Source of the DNA: Actinokineospora iranica
GTDB lineage: Bacteria; Actinomycetota; Actinomycetes; Mycobacteriales; Pseudonocardiaceae
Length of the DNA stretch: 64,000 nucleotides
Reading direction: 5' to 3'
Assembly (NCBI RefSeq): GCF_900101685.1
Contig: NZ_FMZZ01000014.1
Coordinates: 1-64,000, forward strand
In this document: piece after piece, positions 44,254 through 52,665 of the stretch
Position numbering within the stretch: position 1 is the stretch's first letter
Layout of the letters: each line of letters starts with the position of its first letter
The notes under the pieces: generated by a model
Seen by the model: only the letters and a program-made list of their open reading frames with translations
Databases searched by the model: none
What the model was told of the DNA's origin: nothing
Program-made: the position numbers and the translations under genes

Positions 44254-45504
44254 ATGCCCATCTCTCTTCGTCGTGGCCTGGTCGCCACCGTGTCCGCGAC
44301 GCTGGTCGCGGCGGGCGCGGTGGCGGTCTCCGCGGTGAGCGGCCCGTCCGCCATCGCCGCCGACACAACCTCGGTCTACGTTCCGCCGTCCTCGCTGCCC
44401 TCCGGCCAGAACGGCGACATCATCAAGTCCCAGCCCTCGACCTTCAACGGCGCGAAGGCGACCCGCATCCAGTACCTGTCCCGGGACAACAAGGACAAGC
44501 CGGTCGCGGTCAGCGGCACGGTCCTGGTCCCGAACGCCGCGTGGACCGGTTCCGGCGAGCGGCCGATCGTGGCCTACGCGCCGTTCACCTTCGGCATGGG
44601 CGAGCAGTGCGCGCCGTCGAAGACCATGGCGGGCGAGGGCGGGGACATGGTCTCCGGCTTCCAGAACAGCTTCGTGAGCTCGCTGCTGAACGCCGGGTTC
44701 GCGGTGGCGCAGACCGACTACATCGGCCCCTGGGTCCAGGGCAGCGGCGAGCACCCGTACGTGAACCGACTGGCTGAGGCGCACACCGTGCTCGACGTGA
44801 TCCGCGCGGCGCAGCGGCTGCCGGGAACCGGGCTGCCGAGCAGCGGCCCGGTGGGTATCGCAGGCTACTCCGAAGGTGGCTCCGCCGCGGCCTCCGCTGC
44901 TGAGCTGGCCGCCACCTACGCGCCCGAGTTGAACGTCAAGGGCGTCTACGCCGGAGCGCCGCCCGCGGACAAGGCCGTGCTGGCCAAGTCGCTGGACGGC
45001 GGCATGTACGCCGCGTTCCTGGGTTACGCGCTGATCGGCATCAACCAGGCCTACCCCGAGGCCAACATGATGGGCCTGGCCAACCAGGCGGGCGCCGACA
45101 TGTTCCTCGCGGCCCGCAAGACCTGCACGCTCGACGCGGTCTTCAAGTTCATGGGCACGCAGACGAGCAAGCTGACCAAGGACGGCAAGCCGGTGTCCTC
45201 GTACCTGTCCCAGCCGCCGTTCGACGCGATCATCGCGGAGAACAAGATCGGCAACATCAAGCCCGCCATGCCGGTCATGGTCCAGCACGGCTCGATGGAC
45301 GACGTGATCCCGGTCGCCGTGGGCAAGCAGATGGCCAAGGACTGGTGCGGCAAGGGCGCCAATGTCCAGTGGAAGGACCTGACCTCCTTCTCGCCGTTCC
45401 TGTCCCACGCGATGGGCATGATGTCGGCGTCCGGTGACGCGACCAGCTTCCTCAAGGGCGCGTTCGCCGGGCAGGCGGGCGCGGGCAACTGCGGCAAGTT
45501 CTGA
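44254..45504 (+). CDS. Secreted LIP-family lipase
   Basis: A 416-residue extracellular lipase/esterase of the secretory lipase (LIP) family. A signal peptide spans ~1-36 (RRGLVATVSATLVAAGAVAV, cleavage near AIAA-DT). The nucleophile elbow is GIAGYSEGG (Ser ~205). VMVQHGSMDDVIPV carries the Asp, and the His is probably in LSHAMGM. Two or more Cys suggest disulfides. ATG 44254 is preferred (GGAG eight bases upstream, clean signal peptide); ATG 44209 would add 15 residues. Expression is probably controlled by the divergent TetR protein. Confidence 0.9.
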   Translation: MPISLRRGLVATVSATLVAAGAVAVSAVSGPSAIAADTTSVYVPPSSLPSGQNGDIIKSQPSTFNGAKATRIQYLSRDNKDKPVAVSGTVLVPNAAWTGSGERPIVAYAPFTFGMGEQCAPSKTMAGEGGDMVSGFQNSFVSSLLNAGFAVAQTDYIGPWVQGSGEHPYVNRLAEAHTVLDVIRAAQRLPGTGLPSSGPVGIAGYSEGGSAAASAAELAATYAPELNVKGVYAGAPPADKAVLAKSLDGGMYAAFLGYALIGINQAYPEANMMGLANQAGADMFLAARKTCTLDAVFKFMGTQTSKLTKDGKPVSSYLSQPPFDAIIAENKIGNIKPAMPVMVQHGSMDDVIPVAVGKQMAKDWCGKGANVQWKDLTSFSPFLSHAMGMMSASGDATSFLKGAFAGQAGAGNCGKF

Positions 45505-45526
45505 TCATCTGAGCCGCCGCTACGGG

Positions 45527-45571
45527 TGAAGGGCCCTTTCCTGGTGCTGGTCGCCGGGGAAGGGCCCTTCG
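45527..45571 (+). terminator. Hairpin terminator after the lipase gene
   Basis: GAAGGGCCC near 45528 and GGGCCCTTC near 45562-45570 form a stem (each arm also contains palindromic AAGGGCCCTT) 24 bp past the lipase stop. It separates the lipase from the amidohydrolase promoter. Confidence 0.75.
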
Positions 45572-45610
45572 CCGTCGTCGGACGGTTGAGCCGTCCGGCC
45601 GAAATTTGAG

Positions 45611-45664
45611 ACTGATCGGTCTCTACCTATTGAGGTTTTGCGACCGATCAGTTTCTATCTTGGC
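45611..45664 (+). promoter_or_regulatory. Amidohydrolase promoter with paired TetR operators
   Basis: ACTGATCGGT (45611-45620) and ACCGATCAGT (45643-45652) are spaced 32 bp apart, exactly as at the lipase promoter. TTGAGG (45630-45635) is the -35-like element, and TATCTT (45656-45661) is a TANNNT -10 ending 3 bp before the ATG. Transcription therefore probably begins at the start codon, giving a leaderless mRNA. Confidence 0.65.
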
Positions 45665-47464
45665 ATGGCATGGGACACGATCATTCGCGGCGGCCGCTGG
45701 TACGACGGGACGGGCGCGCCATCGGCGGTACGGGACCTGGGCATTCGGGACGGCCGGGTGGCGGCGGTGTCGTCGGAGCCGCTGGACAGCGCGGGCTGCC
45801 AGAGGGTGATCGATGCCGCCGGGCAGTGGGTGATGCCCGGGTTCATCGACATCCACACCCACTACGACGCCGAGGTCCTGCTGGCTCCCGGCCTGGGCGA
45901 GTCGGTGCGCCACGGTGTCACGACCGTGCTGTTCGGCTCCTGCTCGCTGGGCACGGTGCACGTCGACCCGGCCGACGCGGCCGACCTGTTCAGCCGGGTC
46001 GAAGCCGTGCCGCGCGAGCACGTGATCCGCGCGCTGAGCGAGCACAAGACCTGGTCCAGCGCGGCGGAGTACATCGACGCGCTCGAAACGCTGCCGCTGG
46101 GCCCGAACGTGACCGCGTTCCTCGGCCACTCCGACCTGCGGGCCGCGGTGATGGGGCTGGGCCGCTCCACCGACCGCGTCGACCCGGGCCCGGCGGAACT
46201 GCGCCGGATGCGGGACCTGCTCACCGACGCGCTGTCCGCCGGATTCATCGGCCTGTCGGAGATGCGCAACCCCTGGGACAAGCTGGACGGCGACCGGTAC
46301 CGGTCCCGGACCCTGCCCTCGACCTACGCGTCCTGGCGCGAATACCGCCAACTGCACCGGATTCTGCGCCGCGAAGGCCGCGTCCTGCAGTCGATCCCGA
46401 ACCTCACCACGCCGTTCAGCCTCGCGCTCTACTTGGCCGCGTCCATGGGCTTCGGCGTGCGGCCCGCGCTCAAGACCAGCTTCCTCACCGCGGCCGACGT
46501 CAAGGCGAACCCGCTGCTGCACCACACCATGGGCCCGATCGCCCGGCTGGCGAACACACTCGGCCGGGCCGACTTCCGCTGGCAGCACCTGCCGGTCCCG
46601 TTCGACATCTTCGCCGACGGGATCGACCTGGTGGTGTTCGAGGAGCTCAGCTCCGGCGCCGCCGCCCTGCACCTGCAAGACGAGGCCCGCACCGAGCTGA
46701 TGCGCGACAAGGAGTACCGGCGGCGGTTCCGGCGCGAATACGATCGCAAGTGGACACCCCGGATCTGGCACCGCGACTTCTACGACGCGCACATCATCGC
46801 CTGCCCGGACGCCTCAGTGGTCGGCAAGACCTTCGGCCAGGTCGGCGACGAGCGCGGCCTGCACCCGGTGGACGCCTTCCTCGACCTCGTCGTGGAACAC
46901 GGCACGAAAGTCCGCTGGCGCACGACGATCTCCAACCACCGCCCGAAGGTGCTGGACAAGCTCTCCGCGCTTCCCGAAGTCCAGATGGGCTTCTCCGACG
47001 CGGGCGCGCACCTGCGGAACATGGCCTTCTACAACTTCCCGCTGCGGCTGCTGCGCCGCGCGCACCACACCGGCTTCATGACCGTCGAACGCGCCGTGCA
47101 CCGCCTCACCGGCGAACTCGGCCAGTGGTACGGCATCGACGCGGGCACCCTCCGCGAAGGCGACCGGGCAGACCTCGTGGTCATCGACCCCACAGCCCTC
47201 GACGAGTCGGTGGACCAGCACAGCGAGGCCCCGACCGAGGCATTCGGCGGCATGAGCCGCATGGTCAACCGCAACGACCGCGTCGTCACCGCGACCCTGG
47301 TCGCGGGCAACTTCCTTTACGGCGCAGGGCAGTTCCACCCGATCCACGGCAGCAGGCGCACCGGTCGCTTCCTCCGCGCCGGAGAACCCCGCGGCACCGT
47401 CGACCCGGCCACGTCAGCCGACAGCGGCAAGCGCCGCGAGCGGATCGGGTCTTCCAACCGGTGA
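45665..47464 (+). CDS. N-acyl-D-amino-acid deacylase-type amidohydrolase
   Basis: A 599-residue amidohydrolase-superfamily enzyme of the D-aminoacylase branch. It starts MAWDTIIRGGRWYDGTGAPS, the usual beta-sandwich start. The metal motif HTH is in GFIDIHTHYDAE (~64-70), and late metal ligands are in ISNHRPK and GFSDAGAHLRNMA (~440). It probably hydrolyses an N-acyl D-amino acid, D-peptide or dihydropyrimidine-like amide. The ATG follows a -10 element closely (leaderless). Paired TetR sites upstream predict coregulation with the secreted lipase. Confidence 0.9.
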   Translation: MAWDTIIRGGRWYDGTGAPSAVRDLGIRDGRVAAVSSEPLDSAGCQRVIDAAGQWVMPGFIDIHTHYDAEVLLAPGLGESVRHGVTTVLFGSCSLGTVHVDPADAADLFSRVEAVPREHVIRALSEHKTWSSAAEYIDALETLPLGPNVTAFLGHSDLRAAVMGLGRSTDRVDPGPAELRRMRDLLTDALSAGFIGLSEMRNPWDKLDGDRYRSRTLPSTYASWREYRQLHRILRREGRVLQSIPNLTTPFSLALYLAASMGFGVRPALKTSFLTAADVKANPLLHHTMGPIARLANTLGRADFRWQHLPVPFDIFADGIDLVVFEELSSGAAALHLQDEARTELMRDKEYRRRFRREYDRKWTPRIWHRDFYDAHIIACPDASVVGKTFGQVGDERGLHPVDAFLDLVVEHGTKVRWRTTISNHRPKVLDKLSALPEVQMGFSDAGAHLRNMAFYNFPLRLLRRAHHTGFMTVERAVHRLTGELGQWYGIDAGTLREGDRADLVVIDPTALDESVDQHSEAPTEAFGGMSRMVNRNDRVVTATLVAGNFLYGAGQFHPIHGSRRTGRFLRAGEPRGTVDPATSADSGKRRERIGSSNR

Positions 47465-47629
47465 CTGTTCCGCGGGAGAAGCCATGACCTCGGTGTCGCC
47501 AAGCCGTTCCCACGGGCGTGCGATCCCGCAGGCCAGCCTGGCGGGCGAGCGCAGGGCTCCCGCGGACCGGCCGCTCAACCGGCCTGGAAACGGCCCCGCC
47601 GCGCCATCGGCCGGGACGGTCGGGGCTGG

Positions 47630-48037
47630 TCAGGCGGGGAGTTCGTACTCCAGCTCGAAGAAGTGCTCCTTCTCCGGGGTGATGGTGATGGTGGCCGTGC
47701 CGCGCATCCCTTTCAGCTCACCGGTCGCGGAGCCGGGCACGACGAAGTAGCGGGAGCTGAGCTCGCCGCGGTCCTGGCTGGAGCTGTGGGACAGGACGAA
47801 ACTGCCCTTCTTGCCGTGCACCGTGCCCTCGAAGTACTCGATGCCGACGTAGGTGGCCGACTTCTCCTCCGTGGTCTGCGCCATGATCATCTCAGTGTGG
47901 CCGCGGCCGTCGATGTCGCCGCCCGCGAACAGGCGCGAAGACTTGCCGTGCAGCAGTTTCGCGCCTTCGGTGACTCGGTAGGGCTCGTCCGCCTCTTCCC
48001 AGACGTCGAGGTCGAACTGGCTTCTCGCGGTTGGCAC
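47630..48037 (-). CDS. DUF3224-type protein
   Basis: A 135-residue beta-rich protein. FDLDVWEEADEPYRVTEGAKL starts the domain, GIEYFEGTVHGKKGSFVLSHS is its centre, and ITITPEKEHFFELEYELP ends it, as in the allene-oxide-cyclase-barrel-like DUF3224 family. GTG 48037 follows GGGAG. The function of the family is unknown. It lies just outside the biosynthetic cluster and is divergent from its first gene. Nothing supported was found at 47465-47629. Confidence 0.82.
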   Translation of the reverse strand: MPTARSQFDLDVWEEADEPYRVTEGAKLLHGKSSRLFAGGDIDGRGHTEMIMAQTTEEKSATYVGIEYFEGTVHGKKGSFVLSHSSSQDRGELSSRYFVVPGSATGELKGMRGTATITITPEKEHFFELEYELPA

Positions 48038-48198
48038 GGTTGGGCTCCCTGTGGCTCGAGGTTTCGGCCGCCACCATAGCCAGTCCAGGGTTTCACCGCG
48101 CGCGATCGCCGGGCCGCTCAAAGTTGAGCGGCGCGGGCGCCTGCCGGGGCGCAGCATCGGCGGGGCGAATGTGTGCCCGACTCGTCGAAGGCGGCGCG

Positions 48199-49050
48199 AT
48201 GCCGATTCCCCCGGGGCAAGACCGACCGCGCCGACCGCGCCGGACCGAGGCCGCGCCCGCGGTGATCGGGGCGGACGAGGCGCACATCTGGGTGCTCGAC
48301 CCGCACACGTTGGCCATGTCCGACCTGGTGTCGGCGTGCCGGGACCTGCTGTCCGATGACGAGCGCGCCCGCGTGCGCCGCCGCCGGTTCGACCGGGACC
48401 GGCACACCGCGCTCGCCGCGCACGCGCTGGCCCGCACCGCGTTGAGCTGGTGCGCGCCCGAGATTCACCCGGAGGAGTGGGTTCTCGGGCGCACCGAGCA
48501 CGACCGGCCGGAGGTGCGCTGGCCGATCGTGCTGCCGCCGCTGCGGTTCAACGTCTCGCACACCGACCGGCTCATCGCCTGCGTTGTCACCTCGGGCATC
48601 GCCTGCGGGATCGACGTCGAGGTGGTCGACCGGGAGACAGACGTCGACCTGCTGGCGCGCAACATCTGCACGCCCGCCGAGTTCGCCAGCCTGGCCGGGC
48701 TGCCCGATATCGCGCGCCGTGCCCGGTTTTTCCGGTACTGGACGCTGAAAGAGGCCTACACCAAGGCGCGCGGCCTCGGCCTGTCGGTCCCGTTCGAGCG
48801 GCACGGCTTCGACTGGGACAGCGGCCCGATCCGGCTGCGCGTCGACGGCCCAGCCGATGCTCCGGCCGACGACCCGGAGCACTGGCAGTTCGCCCAGTGG
48901 CCGGTGACCGACCGCCACATCCTCGCGGTCGCCCTGCGCACCGGGGCGGCGCCGGACCGGCGCGTCATCCGCCACCCGACCCCCACCGAGTCGTCCGAAT
49001 CGGACAGTCCGGGGGTCTTCGCACGTTGGAGGTTTGAAAACCATGACTAG
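48199..49050 (+). CDS. Sfp-type 4'-phosphopantetheinyl transferase
   Basis: A 283-residue enzyme that loads phosphopantetheine from CoA onto carrier proteins. Motifs are FNVSHTDRL, the Mg-binding GIDVEVVDRE (~136) and WTLKEAYTKARGLGLS (~182-197). It is the first gene of the PKS/NRPS region and should activate the carrier protein of the NRPS gene at 63181 and the unseen PKS. The C-terminal extension of ~40 residues is Pro/Ser-rich. ATG 48199 follows GAAGG. It overlaps the next gene by 8 bp. Confidence 0.92.
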   Translation: MPIPPGQDRPRRPRRTEAAPAVIGADEAHIWVLDPHTLAMSDLVSACRDLLSDDERARVRRRRFDRDRHTALAAHALARTALSWCAPEIHPEEWVLGRTEHDRPEVRWPIVLPPLRFNVSHTDRLIACVVTSGIACGIDVEVVDRETDVDLLARNICTPAEFASLAGLPDIARRARFFRYWTLKEAYTKARGLGLSVPFERHGFDWDSGPIRLRVDGPADAPADDPEHWQFAQWPVTDRHILAVALRTGAAPDRRVIRHPTPTESSESDSPGVFARWRFENHD

Positions 49051-51031
49051 AACCGTGCTCATCACCGGATCAGCCGTCCTGACCGGCGCGCATCTCGCCG
49101 CGCGCAGGCTTTCCGCGTCCGCCGATTACGTCGTGTTCGCGCCCTGGGGCGCCGACCAGCCCAGCGGGGCCGACCTCGTCGCGGCGGTGCGGCGCGTGCT
49201 GCGGTCCACTGTGTCCGGAGCCGCGGATGTCGGCCGGATGCGCTGCCTGTCCTACGGCGAAGGCCTCGCCCGCGCGCTGCCCGAGGGCTGGCGCATCGAG
49301 GAAGTGTGGTGCCTGACGGGAACGCCGTGGGTGGGCGGCGAGCAGGTCGCCGCGGCCGATCTCGTCGGCACCCGCAGGCTGCTGGAAGAGCTGGGGCCAC
49401 TGGGAGTCCGCGAACTGAACCAGGTCGGGTCCGTTTATGCCGCCGGCCTCGACGCGGGGCATGTGGCGGAGACGCCGTGGGCGGCCGATGACGGGCTCGG
49501 GGACGAGGTGTCCGCCCAGTACACGGCGATGGAGCGGGAAGTCGTCAGCGCGTGCGCAGCGGCGGGGGTGGCGCACCGGACGTTCCGCACGGGCCTGGTG
49601 GTCGGCGAAAGCCTGGGACTGGCGGGGGTTCCGCGCGAGGGCGCGGCGCCGTTGTTCGGCACGCTGCACGACCTGGTGCGCGAGGTGCGCGAGCGGCTGC
49701 CGGAGTACTTCGGGCACCAGCCGCTGCGCTGGCACGCCCGCGCGGGCGGCAGCCTCGGCCTGATCGAGGTCGGCGAGGCGGCGGAAGCGTTGCTGTGCCT
49801 GGGATACAGCGAGCAGGCGGGCGGGGTGCACCATGTGGTCGCGCCGTCGAACTTGACTGTGGAGAAGCTGATCGACCAGATCGGTGAGGCGTACGACATT
49901 CCGATCGCGGCCGTCGCCGACCGGGACGAGTTGACCGCTGTCGACCGGCTTTTCGCGGCCCGGCTGGGCGCGTTCACCGGGTTCTTGAGCGCCCGCACCA
50001 CATTCGACCACGCCGACCGCTGCGGACCGGAAAGCCAGGTGAATCCCGACCTGCTGCGTCTGCTGCGGCGCGGCCAAGACCTCGCGGCCCGCGCGGCCGC
50101 CCGGCGCGTCGCCGAGACCAGGATGGGCGTGCGGCGGCGCACCATCGACGCGCACGGCGCACCGCTGACCTACGAGGTCGCGGGCTCCGACGGCCCGGTG
50201 CTGGTCATCCTCAACGCGCTCGGCCAGGGAACCGGGTTCTGGTACCGGCTGGTGGACAGGCTCGCCGACCGCTACCGGGTGATCCTGTGGGAGCCGCGCG
50301 GCACGGACTCCCCGGTGTCGGTGCTGCTTCCGGACCAGGTGAACGATCTGGTCGAGGTGCTGCGCCACGAACGCGCCGACACGTGCGACCTGCTCGGCTG
50401 GTGCACGGGACCGAAGGTGGCGGTGGAGTTCGCCCGGCGCAGGCCGTCCGCGGTGCGGTCGATGGTGCTGCTCAACGGATCTTTCCGAGCAGGCGGGCGC
50501 GTCGGAGACCCGGACACGCCCTATGAGCGCAACCTTGAGGCGCTGTGCCGCATGGTCGGCGGCCAGCCGCACCTGGCGAAGTCGATGCTGCGCATGTTCG
50601 GCCTGCAAGAGGAGTTCGACCCAGCCGACGAGGCCGACCCGCACCGGCTCGCCGAACGCGTGCTGTCGCTGGCGAACCGCACCCTCGCCGAGGATCTGCG
50701 ACGTCCGTTCCGGTCCCCGGCGACGCTGGTGAACTACGCGCGGCAGCTGCTGGACTTCTGGGCGCACGACAGCCTCGCCGAGGCCGGGTCGGTGACGACG
50801 CCGATGCTGTTCGTGGGCGCGGAGTTCGACACCGTGGCCTCTCCGGAGCGTTTCCGGCAGTCCGCCGCGGCGTTCCCGAACGCCCGGCACGTCCAGATCG
50901 ACGGCGCCACCCACTATGTGATGCACGACCGACCCGACCTCGTCGCCGCGCTGGTCGACGGTTTCCTGCGCGGGCACCCACTGGGCGACCTCGCGGGCCT
51001 GCGCTGGTCGGACCTGCTGGAGGTGCGCTGA
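49043..51031 (+). CDS. SDR (epimerase-like) fused to a Cys-nucleophile alpha/beta hydrolase
   Basis: A 662-residue two-domain protein. Residues ~1-360 form an extended SDR/NAD-epimerase-like domain (VLITGSAVLTGAHLAARRL). The usual YxxxK reads YTAME, so the catalytic Lys is absent. After a basic linker (~360-375), residues ~380-655 form an alpha/beta hydrolase: the nucleophile elbow is GWCTG (Cys for Ser, ~455), the Asp lies in VGAEFDTV and the His in GATHYVMHD. The role in the pathway is unknown; offloading, acyl transfer or a reductive step are possible. GGAGG precedes ATG 49043. Confidence 0.8.
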   Translation: MTRTVLITGSAVLTGAHLAARRLSASADYVVFAPWGADQPSGADLVAAVRRVLRSTVSGAADVGRMRCLSYGEGLARALPEGWRIEEVWCLTGTPWVGGEQVAAADLVGTRRLLEELGPLGVRELNQVGSVYAAGLDAGHVAETPWAADDGLGDEVSAQYTAMEREVVSACAAAGVAHRTFRTGLVVGESLGLAGVPREGAAPLFGTLHDLVREVRERLPEYFGHQPLRWHARAGGSLGLIEVGEAAEALLCLGYSEQAGGVHHVVAPSNLTVEKLIDQIGEAYDIPIAAVADRDELTAVDRLFAARLGAFTGFLSARTTFDHADRCGPESQVNPDLLRLLRRGQDLAARAAARRVAETRMGVRRRTIDAHGAPLTYEVAGSDGPVLVILNALGQGTGFWYRLVDRLADRYRVILWEPRGTDSPVSVLLPDQVNDLVEVLRHERADTCDLLGWCTGPKVAVEFARRRPSAVRSMVLLNGSFRAGGRVGDPDTPYERNLEALCRMVGGQPHLAKSMLRMFGLQEEFDPADEADPHRLAERVLSLANRTLAEDLRRPFRSPATLVNYARQLLDFWAHDSLAEAGSVTTPMLFVGAEFDTVASPERFRQSAAAFPNARHVQIDGATHYVMHDRPDLVAALVDGFLRGHPLGDLAGLRWSDLLEVR

Positions 51032-51110
51032 CCTGCGCAGTTTTGCCTACTGGCCGAGGTTCGCGCGGCGCACAGTGAATGTCCCGCGCCCCTTCGACAG
51101 AGGAGCCGCC

Positions 51111-52484
51111 GTGACCCGTGACCCACTCACCCGAATCCGAACCCTGCTCGACCCCGGGCATTTCCGGCTGCTGCAACCGAAGGACGACTGCGGCGTGCTC
51201 GCCGCCCGCGGCACGGTCGAGGGCGAGCCGGTCTTCGTCTACTGCACCGACGCGACCCGCATGGGCGGCGCGATGGGCACCGAGGGCTGTCGGCGCATCG
51301 TGCACGCGATCGAAAGCGCCGTGGCGCAAGGGGTTCCGGTGGTCGGCCTGTGGCACTCCGGCGGCGCGCGGCTGGCCGAGGGCGTGGTGGCGCTGGACGC
51401 CGTGGGCAAGGTCTTCCACGCCATGGTCCAGGCTTCCGGGCGGGTGCCGCAGATCTCGGTGGTGCTCGGTCCGGCCGCGGGCGGTGCGGCCTATGGCCCC
51501 GCGCTGACCGATGTCGTGGTGATGAGCGGGAACGGGCGGGTTTTCGTCACCGGCCCGGAGGTCGTGCGGTCGGTCACCGGGGAGGTGGTCGACCAGGAGC
51601 AGTTGGGCGGCGCGGAGGCACACGGGCGCAAGTCCGGCGTCGTGCACGTGACCACAGCGGACGACGAATCCGCGATCAGCGTCGGTCGGAATCTGGCCGC
51701 GCTGCTGGGTCGACAGGGGTGTGTGAACGCCCGGCTGCTGGGCGAGTCGGTGGACCTGGGCCGGTTCCTGCCGGAGCGGGCCAACCGGGCGTACCCGGTG
51801 AAACCGCTGGTGGACGCGCTGTTGGACGCGCCGGGAATCGAGCTGCACCCCCGGTGGGCGCCGAACATCAACACCACTCTGGGCCGCTTCTCCGGACGGA
51901 CGGTCGGCGTGGTCGCGAACAACCCACTGCGGTTGGGCGGTTGCCTGGACGCGACTTCCGGGGAGAAGGCCGCGCGGTTCGTGCGGATGTGCGACGCTTT
52001 CGGGATTCCGCTGATCGTTTTGGTCGACGTGCCCGGCTATCTTCCCGGCGTAGGACAGGAATGGGGCGGCGTCGTCCGGCGCGGGGCGAAGCTGCTGCAC
52101 GCTTTCGCCGAGGCGACGGTTCCCCGGGTCACGATCATCACCCGCAAGGCTTACGGCGGCGCGTATCTGGCGATGAACGCCCGGTCGATGGGCGCGCACA
52201 CAGTCCTCGCGTGGCCTACCGCCGAGGTGGCTGTGATGGGCGCGGAGGCGGCGGTGAACGTGCTGCACCGCAAGGCGCTCGCCGCTACCCCGGAATCCGA
52301 GCGCGAGGCTGTCCGCGTCCGACTGGTCGCCGAACAGCGCCGCTCAGCGGGTGGGGTGGACACCGCTCTGCGTATCGGCGCTGTGGATGACGTGATCGAG
52401 CCGATGGAGACCCGCAAGCGCATCGCGGCTGCCTTGATCGAGGCCGGTGAGCGGCGGGGCAGACACGGGAATATTCCGCTGTGA
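51111..52484 (+). CDS. Acyl-CoA carboxylase carboxyltransferase subunit
   Basis: A 457-residue carboxyltransferase, shorter than typical AccD/PccB (~520-540). VVGLWHSGGARLAEGV, VVLGPAAGGAAYGPALTDVVVM (N-terminal oxyanion loop), VDVPGYLPGVGQEWGGVVRRGAKLL and KAYGGAYLAMNARSMGAH (C-terminal oxyanion loop) are all present. GTG 51111 has AGAGGAG six bases upstream; the N-terminus is truncated relative to the family. No biotin carboxylase is adjacent. In the cluster it probably supplies malonyl- or alkylmalonyl-CoA; decarboxylation is an alternative. Confidence 0.88.
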   Translation: MTRDPLTRIRTLLDPGHFRLLQPKDDCGVLAARGTVEGEPVFVYCTDATRMGGAMGTEGCRRIVHAIESAVAQGVPVVGLWHSGGARLAEGVVALDAVGKVFHAMVQASGRVPQISVVLGPAAGGAAYGPALTDVVVMSGNGRVFVTGPEVVRSVTGEVVDQEQLGGAEAHGRKSGVVHVTTADDESAISVGRNLAALLGRQGCVNARLLGESVDLGRFLPERANRAYPVKPLVDALLDAPGIELHPRWAPNINTTLGRFSGRTVGVVANNPLRLGGCLDATSGEKAARFVRMCDAFGIPLIVLVDVPGYLPGVGQEWGGVVRRGAKLLHAFAEATVPRVTIITRKAYGGAYLAMNARSMGAHTVLAWPTAEVAVMGAEAAVNVLHRKALAATPESEREAVRVRLVAEQRRSAGGVDTALRIGAVDDVIEPMETRKRIAAALIEAGERRGRHGNIPL

Positions 52485-52516
52485 GGCTGACTTCTGTGGG
52501 GCTGGTTGCGGGGTTG

Positions 52517-52665
52517 GCTCGATGGGGTGGAGTGGTTTCTTCGGGGCCCCTACGAAGGAAGATCCCGTCGCGGGGAAAGACGGGTGGGGAGCCTTCGGCC
52601 CCACGACCACGGCGAGTTCAGGAATCTTCCTTCACCCCCGAAGAAATTACTCCACCCCATCGAGC
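52517..52665. repeat. Long-inverted-repeat element, copy 2
   Basis: A 149-bp element with a 30-bp terminal inverted repeat (52517-52546 with 52636-52665; 28 of 30 match). The internal blocks CCCCTACGAAGGAAGATC and AAAGACGGGTGGG-AGCCTTCGGCC are shared with copy 1 at 25409-25556. The inner stem is kept (GGAAGATCCC against GGAATCTTCC) although its sequence differs from copy 1. It begins 32 bp after the carboxyltransferase stop. Confidence 0.85.

Noticed and set aside
47484-47750. An 88-codon plus-strand ORF with a good GGGAG before its ATG.
   Set aside because: The product is low-complexity, and its second half runs antisense through the DUF3224 gene. It could be a decayed gene start but is not supported as a CDS.
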